Part shown: positions 18,266 to 27,163 of the stretch, piece by piece
Layout of the letters: each line of letters starts with the position of its first letter
How positions within the stretch are numbered: the first letter of the stretch is position 1
Origin: Chitinispirillum alkaliphilum
GTDB taxonomy: Bacteria; Fibrobacterota; Chitinivibrionia; Chitinivibrionales; Chitinispirillaceae
Assembly: GCA_001045525.1 (NCBI GenBank)
Contig: LDWW01000002.1
Coordinates: forward strand, 124,001 to 188,000
Length of the DNA: 64,000 bases
Direction: 5' to 3'
Made by a program: the position numbers and the translations under genes
Notes under the pieces: model-generated
The model's database searches: none
Told to the model about the DNA's origin: nothing
The model's input: only the letters and a program-made list of their open reading frames with translations

Positions 18266-19393
18266 TTATTGCTCAGATATGGCATAAGTTAATGCCCCGG
18301 GTACGGGGGTGGTAATCAGATCATTGCTGTTGTTATTATCAAACACACCCTTAATCTCAAGCTCCTCAACCACGTTATCCACACTACCGGCAGGCAAAAT
18401 AATACTGCATTTCTCCCGTGCTGGACTAATTGCATCATTCTCATGGTTTGAAATATGTCTGTACTCTGTCACAGTTGCTCCCGGAGCGCCTGCATCCATG
18501 GCAACCTTGACATACTCTTCAACATTCCCTTCATCGCTGAAGAGTACGATCTCCGAAAGATTACTCAAAATCCTTCGCCTTCTCTCCTGAAGCATACCAC
18601 TAAGCCGTCTTCTCCGCCATTCAGTTCCCCCCTTGAGCTCATCAAGAGCTATTATAACCTGCTCCATACTTGCTGCCTGAGAACGATTTTCAGAACTTAC
18701 CTTCATATTTATTAGTCCCCGACTGACGGGAAAGGAGTAGATAAATCCCCTGCCTGGTTGATCGAGCCTTAAGGTATCTGCAATTATATTCATTATCTCT
18801 TCAGATTCATAAGAGTTCACCACCATCTTTACAATCTCTTTTTCGGCAGGGACTGCTATTCTCCATAATCCAAGCCGATCCCGTAAACCTGCCCCTTTTC
18901 CAAAAGTGACCGTCGGAACACAAGATCCTGTCTCAAGGGCTATTCTCGCTACAGTGTCCCCATCTCCACGCAAAACAATACAGCATATACCAGTAAGCTG
19001 AGTCTGCATGGATATCCCCTTTTCTGGCTGGCTCAGCTTGCTGTGTACTCTCAACCCTCCATTATCTCTTTTGATTGATACAATTTCACTGTACACGGAG
19101 CCACTTCCTGAGATGTTGAGTTTGAATTTATCTGACACAAGCTGTAATGCCTGCAATTCCAGGTCTTTTTCGACTAAAAAAGTTACAACATCAACCGGTC
19201 TTGCGATTATGTTACTATTTCGATTTAAAATAGCCTTCACAATACCCCGCTTTTCATTTAATACCGGCGCTCTTCCGATAAAGTGGTGCATGGTGTGAAT
19301 ACCCATATCAGAAATAATTTCCAGTGGTGAGCGACTGAGAAAATCTCTGTTTACAACAACTGTAATTCGGGAAACCATCTCTTTACAATCCAT
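18266..19393 (-). CDS. Multi-domain P-II-like regulatory protein
   Basis: Protein of 375 residues that appears to hold three P-II-like (ferredoxin-fold) units: about 8-105 (ITVVVNRDFLSRSPLEIISD), 130-235 (GICCIVLRGDGDTVARIALE ... FGKGAG) and 285-375 (EIVLFSDEGNVEEYVKVAMD ... APGATVTEYRHI). The A-PGA/GKG-type loops and the ends GRGFIYSFPV and PVPGALTYA match the GAG-x-AF strand of P-II trimers. A single chain with three units could mimic the usual homotrimer. P-II proteins sense ATP/ADP, 2-oxoglutarate or bicarbonate and gate channels. The ATG overlaps the stop of the upstream DUF1538 gene (TAATG), so it is probably that transporter's dedicated regulator. Confidence 0.72.
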   Translation of the reverse strand: MDCKEMVSRITVVVNRDFLSRSPLEIISDMGIHTMHHFIGRAPVLNEKRGIVKAILNRNSNIIARPVDVVTFLVEKDLELQALQLVSDKFKLNISGSGSVYSEIVSIKRDNGGLRVHSKLSQPEKGISMQTQLTGICCIVLRGDGDTVARIALETGSCVPTVTFGKGAGLRDRLGLWRIAVPAEKEIVKMVVNSYESEEIMNIIADTLRLDQPGRGFIYSFPVSRGLINMKVSSENRSQAASMEQVIIALDELKGGTEWRRRRLSGMLQERRRRILSNLSEIVLFSDEGNVEEYVKVAMDAGAPGATVTEYRHISNHENDAISPAREKCSIILPAGSVDNVVEELEIKGVFDNNNSNDLITTPVPGALTYAISEQ

Positions 19394-21387
19394 TACTGTA
19401 TCCCTTCACTCTCATTAGCCATTTTTTTGGTGAAAGCTTTGGTCCTTCTGTTCAGCACACTCCCCAACAGTAGCACAATTAATATCGGCCAGACTGAGGC
19501 CAATGCAAGAATACCAAAACCCTCCACTGCTCCAAGCTGTCCACCGATTCCAAGCCCCATTGCCAGAACAAGTGGCACAGTGATCGGACCTGTTGTAACA
19601 CCACCACAATCCCAACCAACAGCTGCGTAATCTTCTGAAGATACCCAGGTGAGAATAAGTACTGCCACATAGGGAGGAACCAACAAGTACATAAGCGGAA
19701 TGTCCCAAATAATTCTAATCACACCAAATACCAATCCTATTCCCACCCCCGAAGCAACAGCATTCACCAGGACCGCACGTCTGAAAGTACCAATTGTTAT
19801 CTCTTCTACAGTTATCCCCAATGCATTGAGCGCAGGTTCAGCGTAAGTTGCCCCATAGCCCATTATGAAAGCAAACACAAGAAGAATGAAAAAGCCAGCC
19901 TTCTGACCAGTCAGGGGACCCCGTACTGGAGTGTGGAGATACCGATTGGTTTCCGGATCATAAGATTCCTGATTGAAAGGCAGAACCTCAACACTTTCGC
20001 CCCTTTTAAGATAGAAAAACTCCTGGCGCTGACTTTCAGGTGTAAGTGCAACATGTACCAGCTCTGTATCGAAATCATCTATTACGATTTGCTCCTCTGG
20101 TAAAGTAATTGACTTAAAAGTTGCCGGAAGGAATCTGCCGACCTGATTGCCAAGCTGTGCTAACCCAAGCTCCATGCCGATATTGAAAAAAACCATTCCT
20201 ATCAGTGAAAAAATAATACCTGTAAATACTATATCTGATCTGGGCAAACGCTCACGTAAAAACAACATTAAAACAACCAACAAAAACAGCACAAGCGGAA
20301 TGATTGCCCTTATCGCAAGACCAACACTTCTGGATATCACTTCAGCTGTTTTAATTGAACTGTCGCCACTTCCCCTATCTTCCAAACCCGAATCTGAACC
20401 GGAAACCAATAACTCATGAGTATCTTGGCTTTCCTTTCTATGATCATCTCCATCATCACAATACAGCCTCAGGAGCTCAGGGTGATTTCTCTTTAAATAT
20501 TGCTCAAACATCTCTTCAGAATCAAACAGCTGAAGTACCGCAGAGCGATTTTCTTCAGAAACGAATGACTCTGCGCTCATCGGCTCCGGTACCCTGTTTA
20601 AAAATGGAAGCCCTACCAACTGAACAGTTATCACAGGAAACAAAGATGCGAGCGCAACTACTCCAAAACCCGATGCACCAAGTCCGGCCCCACCGAAAAC
20701 ACGACATATTCCAATACCAAGTGCCAACACCAGTGGCACTGTGACCGGCCCGGTTGTAGCCCCCCCGCTGTCCCAGGCTATGCCTATCATATAAAGAAGA
20801 TTGGGATTGAAATTGGACCATATTGCAAAGATAACCAAAATACCCGTGAGGATTGTAACGAATGGTTTTATTGATAGGTGATAGTAAAACCGAAGCATGC
20901 CGGAAACCACAGCCAAACCAACTCCCACTCCTACTGCATAAACCAGATAATCGGGGTGTCTGTTGAGTATAAAGAAGAGAAGAGGAGCATCCCAGGGCTT
21001 TACAGCTGCACCAGCGGCACGCAGTATCCCGATTGCCGGTTCTGCAAGTGTGGCACCCAACCCTAATACAAATGAGAAAATCAGTACATACACCAGAGGT
21101 GATTTTCTTGGCAATTTTACACCCAATAACTCCCCAAGCGGCATTATGCCAAGGAAAAGTCCCTCCATGAAAAACATCAGCCCGATAATTACAAGCCCTA
21201 TACCGGCAGATACAACCATTCCGTTGTATATTGGAACTCTCAGTACCAAAATCTGGAAAACCGCAAGGTATATGGTAATAAAGGCAACAGATTGCACCTG
21301 GACGAGCAATCGTTTTCTCACATACGGAATCAACAAATTAAGTCCCTGTAAGAAACTAACCCGAAATTTCTTTTTGTTATTATCCAT
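19393..21387 (-). CDS. Double DUF1538 membrane protein
   Basis: Integral membrane protein of 664 residues with two DUF1538 domains. The first half carries GLGATLAEPAIGILRAAGAA and IAWDSGGATTGPVTVPLVLA; the second repeats these as MGYGATYAEPALNALGI and VGWDCGGVTTGPITVPLVLA. Each domain has about six hydrophobic segments, and a charged cytoplasmic linker lies near residues 270-350. The repeated WD-x-GG-x-TTGP re-entrant-like loops suggest an inverted or tandem pair forming one transport path. As I recall, DUF1538 proteins have no established substrate and often sit beside P-II-like genes, as here. A further 170-base AT-rich region upstream presumably carries its promoter. Confidence 0.85.
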   Translation of the reverse strand: MDNNKKKFRVSFLQGLNLLIPYVRKRLLVQVQSVAFITIYLAVFQILVLRVPIYNGMVVSAGIGLVIIGLMFFMEGLFLGIMPLGELLGVKLPRKSPLVYVLIFSFVLGLGATLAEPAIGILRAAGAAVKPWDAPLLFFILNRHPDYLVYAVGVGVGLAVVSGMLRFYYHLSIKPFVTILTGILVIFAIWSNFNPNLLYMIGIAWDSGGATTGPVTVPLVLALGIGICRVFGGAGLGASGFGVVALASLFPVITVQLVGLPFLNRVPEPMSAESFVSEENRSAVLQLFDSEEMFEQYLKRNHPELLRLYCDDGDDHRKESQDTHELLVSGSDSGLEDRGSGDSSIKTAEVISRSVGLAIRAIIPLVLFLLVVLMLFLRERLPRSDIVFTGIIFSLIGMVFFNIGMELGLAQLGNQVGRFLPATFKSITLPEEQIVIDDFDTELVHVALTPESQRQEFFYLKRGESVEVLPFNQESYDPETNRYLHTPVRGPLTGQKAGFFILLVFAFIMGYGATYAEPALNALGITVEEITIGTFRRAVLVNAVASGVGIGLVFGVIRIIWDIPLMYLLVPPYVAVLILTWVSSEDYAAVGWDCGGVTTGPITVPLVLAMGLGIGGQLGAVEGFGILALASVWPILIVLLLGSVLNRRTKAFTKKMANESEGIQ

Positions 21388-21440
21388 ATAGAGATCCGTT
21401 AAACCTTGTCAGTAAGCTGCTGGACAGTTTTTTTATAGTA

Positions 21441-21473
21441 AAAATGATACCATAAATTTTTTATGTATCATTT
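21441..21473 (-). terminator. Rho-independent terminator of the 21.5-27 kb operon
   Basis: 9-base stem AAATGATAC/GTATCATTT with further AT pairing inside and one bulge. On the minus strand it ends in a T-run. It lies between the PorV-like gene and the downstream DUF1538 gene, separating the two transcripts. Confidence 0.75.
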
Positions 21474-21554
21474 CCTCATACGAATTTTATGTAAGTTGGG
21501 AATACTGTATGTTTTTTATTTGCTAATGCAACCCCCCCGTATGCAAGCGGTTGT

Positions 21555-22553
21555 TTAAAATTGGGTTATTGCAGAAACTATTATGGCAGGTCTGGAGACA
21601 TCACTGTAGAACTGAAGTGCCACATCCAGATTCAGATCGACATTTTCGATATTTGTGATAAATCCGGCACCAATCGCCAAAGAAGACATATTGCTTTTCT
21701 GGTAATTGTAATCTTTTTCCCCCCTAAGTACATCAAGCTGTTTTGATAGGTCTAACTGACTCATTGAATAACCAGCCCGGAGGAGAATATTTTCCGAGAG
21801 TGTGAACTCAAGTCCCGGCTCAAAATTGAAATAATCCCCAACTTTTTTGTTTATATCGAGTGCAAAGCGAAGAGCATCGAGATCTTCAAGTACATAGGAA
21901 ACACCAATCTCAAAAATCGCCGGCATCGGATATGTCACATCAGGATCAAAACCACGTCGCATAAAGCCAAGATTTCTGAACGCAGCCCCTGTAATGAATC
22001 GTCCATTTTTCATACGGTACTGCACTCCACCATCCAAAGCAACGCCATCAGCAGTATAGTAGTTCCCTGAAAATCCAAGTCTGGTGTAATACCCTCTCAA
22101 AGTGACTCCAACAGCAAAGTCTTCAACAAGCTCTTTTCCCCAGCTAATCCCCCCCGCTACATTGTCATTGCGGGCAATATCACCGGTTAACCTGCCTTCA
22201 CTATCAATAGTTTCTAACTTACCACTCGTAAGGATGACTACGTTCAGAGCAAAATTCCCGTATTCATCAAGCGGGTGCAAATAGGCAAGGGGTCCACCCC
22301 ATACATCCATAATAACCGGACGATACCCTACCATAACCTGCGGATTGTTTTCATAACCGATTGTTGCGGGATTTGAGAGAACTCCATAAACTCCATTTGG
22401 GATTGCGCTTGCAGCTCCACCCATGGCAACCGACCTGGCATCGTAATTAATATTCATAAAAGGGAATGCCGTACCACCGGCGCCGGAATGTTGCCCGTAA
22501 ACCAAAAATGCAAATAGAAAAATGGAAATGCTGAATATGTGATATTTTTTCAT
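21555..22553 (-). CDS. PorV/PorQ-like outer-membrane protein
   Basis: 332 residues with a signal peptide (ending FAFLVYGQ). The mature N-terminus, GGTAFPFMNINYDARSVAMG then GAASAIPNGVYGVLSNPATI, is the signature of the PorV/PorQ (UPF0164) family of FadL-like barrels: an ARSxAMGGA box and SNPA(T/G) motif. The rest is repeating amphipathic beta strands ending in AITQF, with a terminal Phe for outer-membrane assembly. In Bacteroidetes such proteins serve type IX secretion or attach cargo; no PorX/Y/SprA genes are seen here, so the role is open. It overlaps the LolB-like gene by 4 bases (ATGA) and is last in the operon. Confidence 0.82.
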   Translation of the reverse strand: MKKYHIFSISIFLFAFLVYGQHSGAGGTAFPFMNINYDARSVAMGGAASAIPNGVYGVLSNPATIGYENNPQVMVGYRPVIMDVWGGPLAYLHPLDEYGNFALNVVILTSGKLETIDSEGRLTGDIARNDNVAGGISWGKELVEDFAVGVTLRGYYTRLGFSGNYYTADGVALDGGVQYRMKNGRFITGAAFRNLGFMRRGFDPDVTYPMPAIFEIGVSYVLEDLDALRFALDINKKVGDYFNFEPGLEFTLSENILLRAGYSMSQLDLSKQLDVLRGEKDYNYQKSNMSSLAIGAGFITNIENVDLNLDVALQFYSDVSRPAIIVSAITQF

Positions 22554-23263
22554 TGGGGGACCTGTTCTGCAGATATTTCGTTATATCTTATCAAAATATA
22601 ATTCCTGCTGTCATCTTCTATCGCTATTTCCCGGGCTAAACCCTTATCAAAATTTCGGTAACGAATAGTCCATCCGGTATCATTTCCTCTATTGTAATCG
22701 AACTGTACACTCTGAATCTCTTCAGAACGTCTGGAAATAGTCGCACTTACATTGAACCTGCGTTCTCTCCATACAGCCCGAAAATTACTGCCTTCGACCT
22801 CCAGGAGGTCAGGGTCCCTGCTCATAACAGAGGTGTGGGGCATGCGTCCGGTAAAGTAATGGATAAACTGCGCAAAGGTAACGTTTCTGCCCCAGGAAAA
22901 CGGCAGAATGATCATGTAGTCATCAATACCGAAATAGAAAACTTCGTCATCGGCCATAACCCTGCCACCGAATGAGTCACCCTTTACAGAAGCTACAGTG
23001 GAGCCAAAAGGAGTGTAAATGTATGCTTCAAATTTTCCACTGGAATCCCATGATGCATCGAGTCTGCCAGTCTGACGTGCTCCGCGCTCGGAGAAGGTAA
23101 TGTTTCCAAAGCCCTCAAAGGAAGTGATCTGTGGGGATAATTGATCCAGGGACTGGAGCACTGAAGGAGCAGAATCAAGATTGAGCAACGGTCTTCTGGA
23201 ACAGGCTCCAATAAAGATCGTTATCAGAAAAAGAGAGATAAAGAAACGAACACGATACACCAA
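22550..23263 (-). CDS. LolB/DUF4292-like lipoprotein
   Basis: 237 residues. Signal peptide with lipobox (LITIFIGAC, Cys near residue 21). The mature part resembles the LolA/LolB half-barrel fold: SFEGFGNITFSERGARQTGR, SWDSSGKFEAYIYTPFGSTV and YFGIDDYMIILPFSWG are the pattern of DUF4292-type lipoproteins, with FNVSATISRRSEEIQSVQFD near the end. These bind hydrophobic lipid or lipoprotein cargo in the periplasm. Start is TTG or the adjacent GTG, after GAAGG. It follows the TPR lipoprotein without a gap and overlaps the PorV-like gene, so all three are probably made together. Confidence 0.75.
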   Translation of the reverse strand: MVYRVRFFISLFLITIFIGACSRRPLLNLDSAPSVLQSLDQLSPQITSFEGFGNITFSERGARQTGRLDASWDSSGKFEAYIYTPFGSTVASVKGDSFGGRVMADDEVFYFGIDDYMIILPFSWGRNVTFAQFIHYFTGRMPHTSVMSRDPDLLEVEGSNFRAVWRERRFNVSATISRRSEEIQSVQFDYNRGNDTGWTIRYRNFDKGLAREIAIEDDSRNYILIRYNEISAEQVPQ

Positions 23264-25003
23264 TTAGTTACCTTCTTCACTTGTAAGATATTTTAATTCG
23301 ATAACCCTGAGCCTTATGCGATCGCTTTCTTCAGAGTTGAGATCCAGACTTTTTTTATATGCGTCCAAAGCCCCCGGCATATCTCCCAGTTTGTAAAGAA
23401 TGTCGCCCAGATGGCTGAAAAGAACAGGGTCGTTATTGAGACGCTTTACAGCTTTTTTCTGATACAGATAAGCCTTTTCATAATTTCCCAGCCGATAATG
23501 TACCCAGGCATAGGAGTCGAGATAAGCCCCGTTACCCGGGTCTGCAGCTATAGCTGTTTCGATAAGGATTTTTGCACTGTCAAGATTGAGTCCCTCATCA
23601 GCCCACATATACCCTAAGTAGTTTGATGTCATCGGATCATCTGGTTTTAGTTTCAGTGCAATTCTAAATGCATCAGCTGCCTTATCAATCTCTCTGTTGC
23701 GCTCAAGCATACTGCCAAGCTCAAACCAGACTTCATGGTTGGTACTGTCGATTGTAACTGCTTTTTTGAGTATCTCTGATGCGCTGGCGTAATCTTTATT
23801 ATGGCTGTGAATGTAACCCATCAGCCTCATTGCAACGACAGATTGCGGATAGAGCTCAACATACTCCTTAATTACGGTCGCGGCACTCTCAAATTGTCGC
23901 TTTCTCAATAAAAGATAGCTAAGCTCGATTAGTGCAGGTTCATATCCGGGTTCAAGGTCAAGAGCCTTCTCAAACTGCATCACAGACTCAAAATTACGAT
24001 CTGTTAGTGAGTATAAGCGTCCCAGATGATAAAGTAATTCAGTATCATGTGGAGTTATCTTCAGGAGATCAAGTAAAATAGCTTCAGCCTTATCATACTG
24101 GCCGTGGTGAATGTATAAAATGGCAAGAGGTGCAAGATAATGTTCCCCCAGAGGACTGGCTTCAACCAACTGCTCATATAAATCGATAACAGTTGTAAAC
24201 TCCTCTTTCTGAAGATAGATCTGAGCTAATGAGCGCAATGTTTCATCATGACCGGGCTCCAGTTCAAGGGTGCGCTCAAACTGTTCCATTGCCGCTGTAG
24301 TGTCACCTTTGAAAAGGAATATGTATCCTTCTATGGCAGAGAGGTCGGGATCGCCGGCATGGTACCGGGTGAGGGTGGAAACCACGGTTTGTGCTGAATC
24401 GTATTGATTTTCCCTGATCAATAGTCGTATGAGCTGAAGACCGATCTGATAGTTCCGGGGATATTTTTCCCAGTACTGACTGAACAGTTCAATAGCCTTC
24501 GTTCTCATCCCCATCGATTTGTAGAGCATACCAAGGGAATACACTTCCTCTTCCCTTTTGTCATCGAGCTTTTCGAGTTGTTCTGCAGCTTTAAGAGTTT
24601 CTCCTGTATAGAGATAAATTGATGTAAGCAGGCGGGTATCATCTCTGCTGAGCGTATCGGCTTCTTTGAGTAAAGCAAGAGCTAAGGAGTAGTTTGAGGA
24701 TTGGACATATTTCCTCAAAAGTATCTCTCTTAGGGTCTCTGAGCCGGGGTCCATTCTGTAGGCCATCTCATAGAATCTCCTGGCCATCTCATCAAGCCCT
24801 CTGCGCTCAAAATCCCTTGCCCTGATAAAGTAATTCTGAGCTCTCTGAAGGGCTTCGACAGAATCGGTGTGAATTTCTGCATGTGGCAGTTTGAATGGAA
24901 ACTGCTGTCTGCTTGCACATCCTGCAAAAAAGAGAAGAGACAGAATCGTGAGCGGTAAAAACACAACCAGCTTTCTCATTTGTATAACAGAAGTTATATT
25001 CAT
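23264..25003 (-). CDS. TPR lipoprotein
   Basis: 579 residues. Lipoprotein signal (hydrophobic stretch ending LLFFAGC, Cys near residue 29), then about a dozen tetratricopeptide repeats to the C-terminus, such as YEMAYRMDPGSETLREILLR, AMEQFERTLELEPGHDETLR, QFEKALDLEPGYEPALIELS and ALDAYKKSLDLNSEESDRIR. Such proteins scaffold periplasmic or outer-membrane assemblies, in the style of BamD or PilF. I placed the start at the ATG behind AAAGG; the frame is open 9 codons further. It sits in an operon after the PASTA gene and before LolB-like and PorV-like genes, suggesting a role in exporting or assembling the outer-membrane partner. Confidence 0.88.
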   Translation of the reverse strand: MNITSVIQMRKLVVFLPLTILSLLFFAGCASRQQFPFKLPHAEIHTDSVEALQRAQNYFIRARDFERRGLDEMARRFYEMAYRMDPGSETLREILLRKYVQSSNYSLALALLKEADTLSRDDTRLLTSIYLYTGETLKAAEQLEKLDDKREEEVYSLGMLYKSMGMRTKAIELFSQYWEKYPRNYQIGLQLIRLLIRENQYDSAQTVVSTLTRYHAGDPDLSAIEGYIFLFKGDTTAAMEQFERTLELEPGHDETLRSLAQIYLQKEEFTTVIDLYEQLVEASPLGEHYLAPLAILYIHHGQYDKAEAILLDLLKITPHDTELLYHLGRLYSLTDRNFESVMQFEKALDLEPGYEPALIELSYLLLRKRQFESAATVIKEYVELYPQSVVAMRLMGYIHSHNKDYASASEILKKAVTIDSTNHEVWFELGSMLERNREIDKAADAFRIALKLKPDDPMTSNYLGYMWADEGLNLDSAKILIETAIAADPGNGAYLDSYAWVHYRLGNYEKAYLYQKKAVKRLNNDPVLFSHLGDILYKLGDMPGALDAYKKSLDLNSEESDRIRLRVIELKYLTSEEGN

Positions 25004-25078
25004 CACAGAACCTTTCTGTTCTTCCCTCAAAAGTTTAATGTTGTAAACAGGTTTTCCCGGAAAACAGAGAATTAAGCT

Positions 25079-25849
25079 CTATTCAATAACCGAAACCACC
25101 AGTTCTATTGAGCTTTCGAAAGGCACATCGGTTCCGGGAGAAACAGACTGAGAAACCACGGTCCCGGGTGCAAGTGAGGGACTGTTTCTGTGACTCACCC
25201 GTCCGACACTCAACCCACGCTCTTCGATTATCTCACGAGCTTCGGCAAGAGGCTGCCCTACCAGATTAGGTACTTCACTATGAGTAGGTCTTCGCCCCCT
25301 TGAGACCCTCAGATCAACATTCATGGTACGTGAAATGGTGGTTCCCGATGCCGGAACACTCTCTATGACCTGATCTGCCGGAACTGCTGCATTGTAAACC
25401 CTTTGCATTCTACCCAGAGAAAAACCCTGGTTGCGCAGTTCAGTCCGGGCACGATGCTCTGAGAGGCCTTTAAGATCGGGGATAACGGCAATCTCATTAC
25501 CACGACTCAAAGTAACAGCAATTCTTCTGCCCTTTTTAACCTCATTACCGGGCGAGGGGTGTTGAGATATGAGATTTCCAGCCAATATCTCATCATGAAA
25601 CTCTCTGCTGCGAACCTCTATCAATAACCCTTCCTCAAGCAACCTGTCTCTGGCCTGTTCAAAATTTAATCCATCGAGATCCGGAACTGCCACTACATCC
25701 CTGTTTACCCCAATAATATTTGGCATCACAAACCGGTCTACCGCAAAAATCGCCAGCAATGTACCAATACCAACCACAATGATACCAATCGGCAAATAGA
25801 GTTTCCAAAACAATCCCACTGGAATATTTATGGAGTAATACTTTTTCAT
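25079..25849 (-). CDS. Membrane-anchored PASTA-domain protein
   Basis: 256 residues. A short cytoplasmic tail, one membrane segment (about residues 14-36) and three PASTA domains: VAVPDLDGLNFEQARDRLLE near 53, IAVIPDLKGLSEHRARTELR near 119 and SEVPNLVGQPLAEAREIIEE near 190. Each ends in an S-x-SPG/VPASG-type turn. PASTA domains bind peptidoglycan muropeptides or uncrosslinked glycan. There is no kinase or transpeptidase domain attached, unlike PknB or PBP2x. Probably a periplasmic cell-wall sensor or scaffold. It lies 75 bases upstream of the TPR lipoprotein on the same strand. Confidence 0.88.
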   Translation of the reverse strand: MKKYYSINIPVGLFWKLYLPIGIIVVGIGTLLAIFAVDRFVMPNIIGVNRDVVAVPDLDGLNFEQARDRLLEEGLLIEVRSREFHDEILAGNLISQHPSPGNEVKKGRRIAVTLSRGNEIAVIPDLKGLSEHRARTELRNQGFSLGRMQRVYNAAVPADQVIESVPASGTTISRTMNVDLRVSRGRRPTHSEVPNLVGQPLAEAREIIEERGLSVGRVSHRNSPSLAPGTVVSQSVSPGTDVPFESSIELVVSVIE

Positions 25850-25998
25850 TTATGTTCCTTCTCCTGAAATCTGAAAAAACTGTGAGTATAAATATAACAT
25901 CATGACAGGTGTGTTGTTTAATTCCACCTGAAATTCTTATATTTCAAGGAATATGAGAAAAAAATGAGTTTAAATCATGGAGACCGTGGCATCACTTC

Positions 25999-26634
25999 TC
26001 AGGGATCATAACGCTCACGGGTTGGTCTGCCACTTGTGCTTAGAGGCCCCTCTTTCTCCACTTCACTGTCATTGAACCAAATAAAGTAGGACATCAATCC
26101 CAACCCTACGGCTCCCAGACCTGCTCCGGACCACACAAGCAGAGAGGTATTTCTTTCACTCATGGAATAAAGTGGTATCTTATCCAGGTTATTACTCCAT
26201 AAAAAGCTAAAAGAGATCACTCCGGGCTCCTCATCAACTGTGATTACCGGCAATCCCTCCAGATTAAATGTAACCCGAACCATATCGTGCCACTCGGGTG
26301 TAAGCCCCTGAATATCGGCATTGACATCTATCTGAATTTGCTCTGTTTCAAATCCTCTGATAGGGAGTTCTCGAAGAGTGGGGATAGATGAAGGACCGAT
26401 TTCACTGTCACTGAATTCAAAAACCAGCTTGCGTCCCCTGGTATCAAGGTCATAGAAGTAATTTGATGGCATATCTCTGAAAATGAAATAGCAGCTTACC
26501 CTTTTTTCATCCGGAACCCGCGTAGGCTCAGAGGTGATCCTAATCCCCTCCAGTACAGCGTTTTGATGGCCCCCTGAGGCCAATCCTGCTGAAAAGAACA
26601 GAAAAACTGATGTTAAAAAGGCAATTATCCTCAT
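25999..26634 (-). CDS. Secreted or membrane-tethered protein of unknown function
   Basis: 211 residues, not recognised. It has a signal peptide (MRIIAFLTSVFLFFSAGLASG), a beta-rich domain of about 125 residues (VSCYFIFRDMPSNYFYDLDT, LVFEFSDSEIG, MVRVTFNLEGLPVITVDEEP) reminiscent of the AMIN fold of secretins and amidases, then one membrane segment near 160-182 (LLVWSGAGLGAVGLGLMSYF) and a short charged tail. The AMIN comparison is inference from strand order only. The ATG follows GGAG at 6 bases. It is 23 bases from acpS, so the two are probably cotranscribed. Confidence 0.68.
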   Translation of the reverse strand: MRIIAFLTSVFLFFSAGLASGGHQNAVLEGIRITSEPTRVPDEKRVSCYFIFRDMPSNYFYDLDTRGRKLVFEFSDSEIGPSSIPTLRELPIRGFETEQIQIDVNADIQGLTPEWHDMVRVTFNLEGLPVITVDEEPGVISFSFLWSNNLDKIPLYSMSERNTSLLVWSGAGLGAVGLGLMSYFIWFNDSEVEKEGPLSTSGRPTRERYDP

Positions 26635-26657
26635 TTTCTTCTCCTGAATAGTTTGTA

Positions 26658-27038
26658 TCACTCAAGAATAACTACAGCTACACACTGTTTTTTCTCATGA
26701 CTTATGGATAGGTGAATATTTTCAATTTGCTCTGATTCAAGCATTTCTGTTAATTTTTGATCGACCACCCTTATGGCTGGTCTTCCATTTTTACTACCCG
26801 GAAGAATCTCAATGCTTTTCCAGCTGCTGAAAGGCTGACAGGTGTCAGGCAATGCTTTATAGAAGGCCTCCTTAACAGCCCATCTTCCTGCATAATGCAC
26901 TGCAGGAACAGCCTTTTTTGAGCACCAAAGGATCTCTTTTGATGTATATACTTTTTCGATAAAATGATTGGCGTACTTTTCAATCAATTTGCCGATCCGG
27001 TCTATCTCTACGATGTCGGTTCCTATACCGCGGATCAT
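26658..27038 (-). CDS. acpS: Holo-[acyl-carrier-protein] synthase
   Basis: 126 residues, the normal AcpS length. It transfers the 4'-phosphopantetheine arm of CoA to apo-ACP for fatty-acid synthesis. The metal-binding N-terminus GIGTDIVEIDRIGKLI and the catalytic AGRWAVKEAFYKAL motif are both present, followed by IEILPGSKNGRPAIRV and the final LSISHEKKQCVAVVILE-type strand. It is the first gene of a minus-strand series. ATG start. Confidence 0.95.
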   Translation of the reverse strand: MIRGIGTDIVEIDRIGKLIEKYANHFIEKVYTSKEILWCSKKAVPAVHYAGRWAVKEAFYKALPDTCQPFSSWKSIEILPGSKNGRPAIRVVDQKLTEMLESEQIENIHLSISHEKKQCVAVVILE

Positions 27039-27163
27039 TCTAACCCTTTAAATCTCTGTTTTAACACTAAGACTTACCTTATATTATAATTATAATTAAC
27101 TCACATACACAACTTTTTTAATCAAATTCCAGAAGCTGTTTTCTCTGGTACAAAAGGCCGGGA

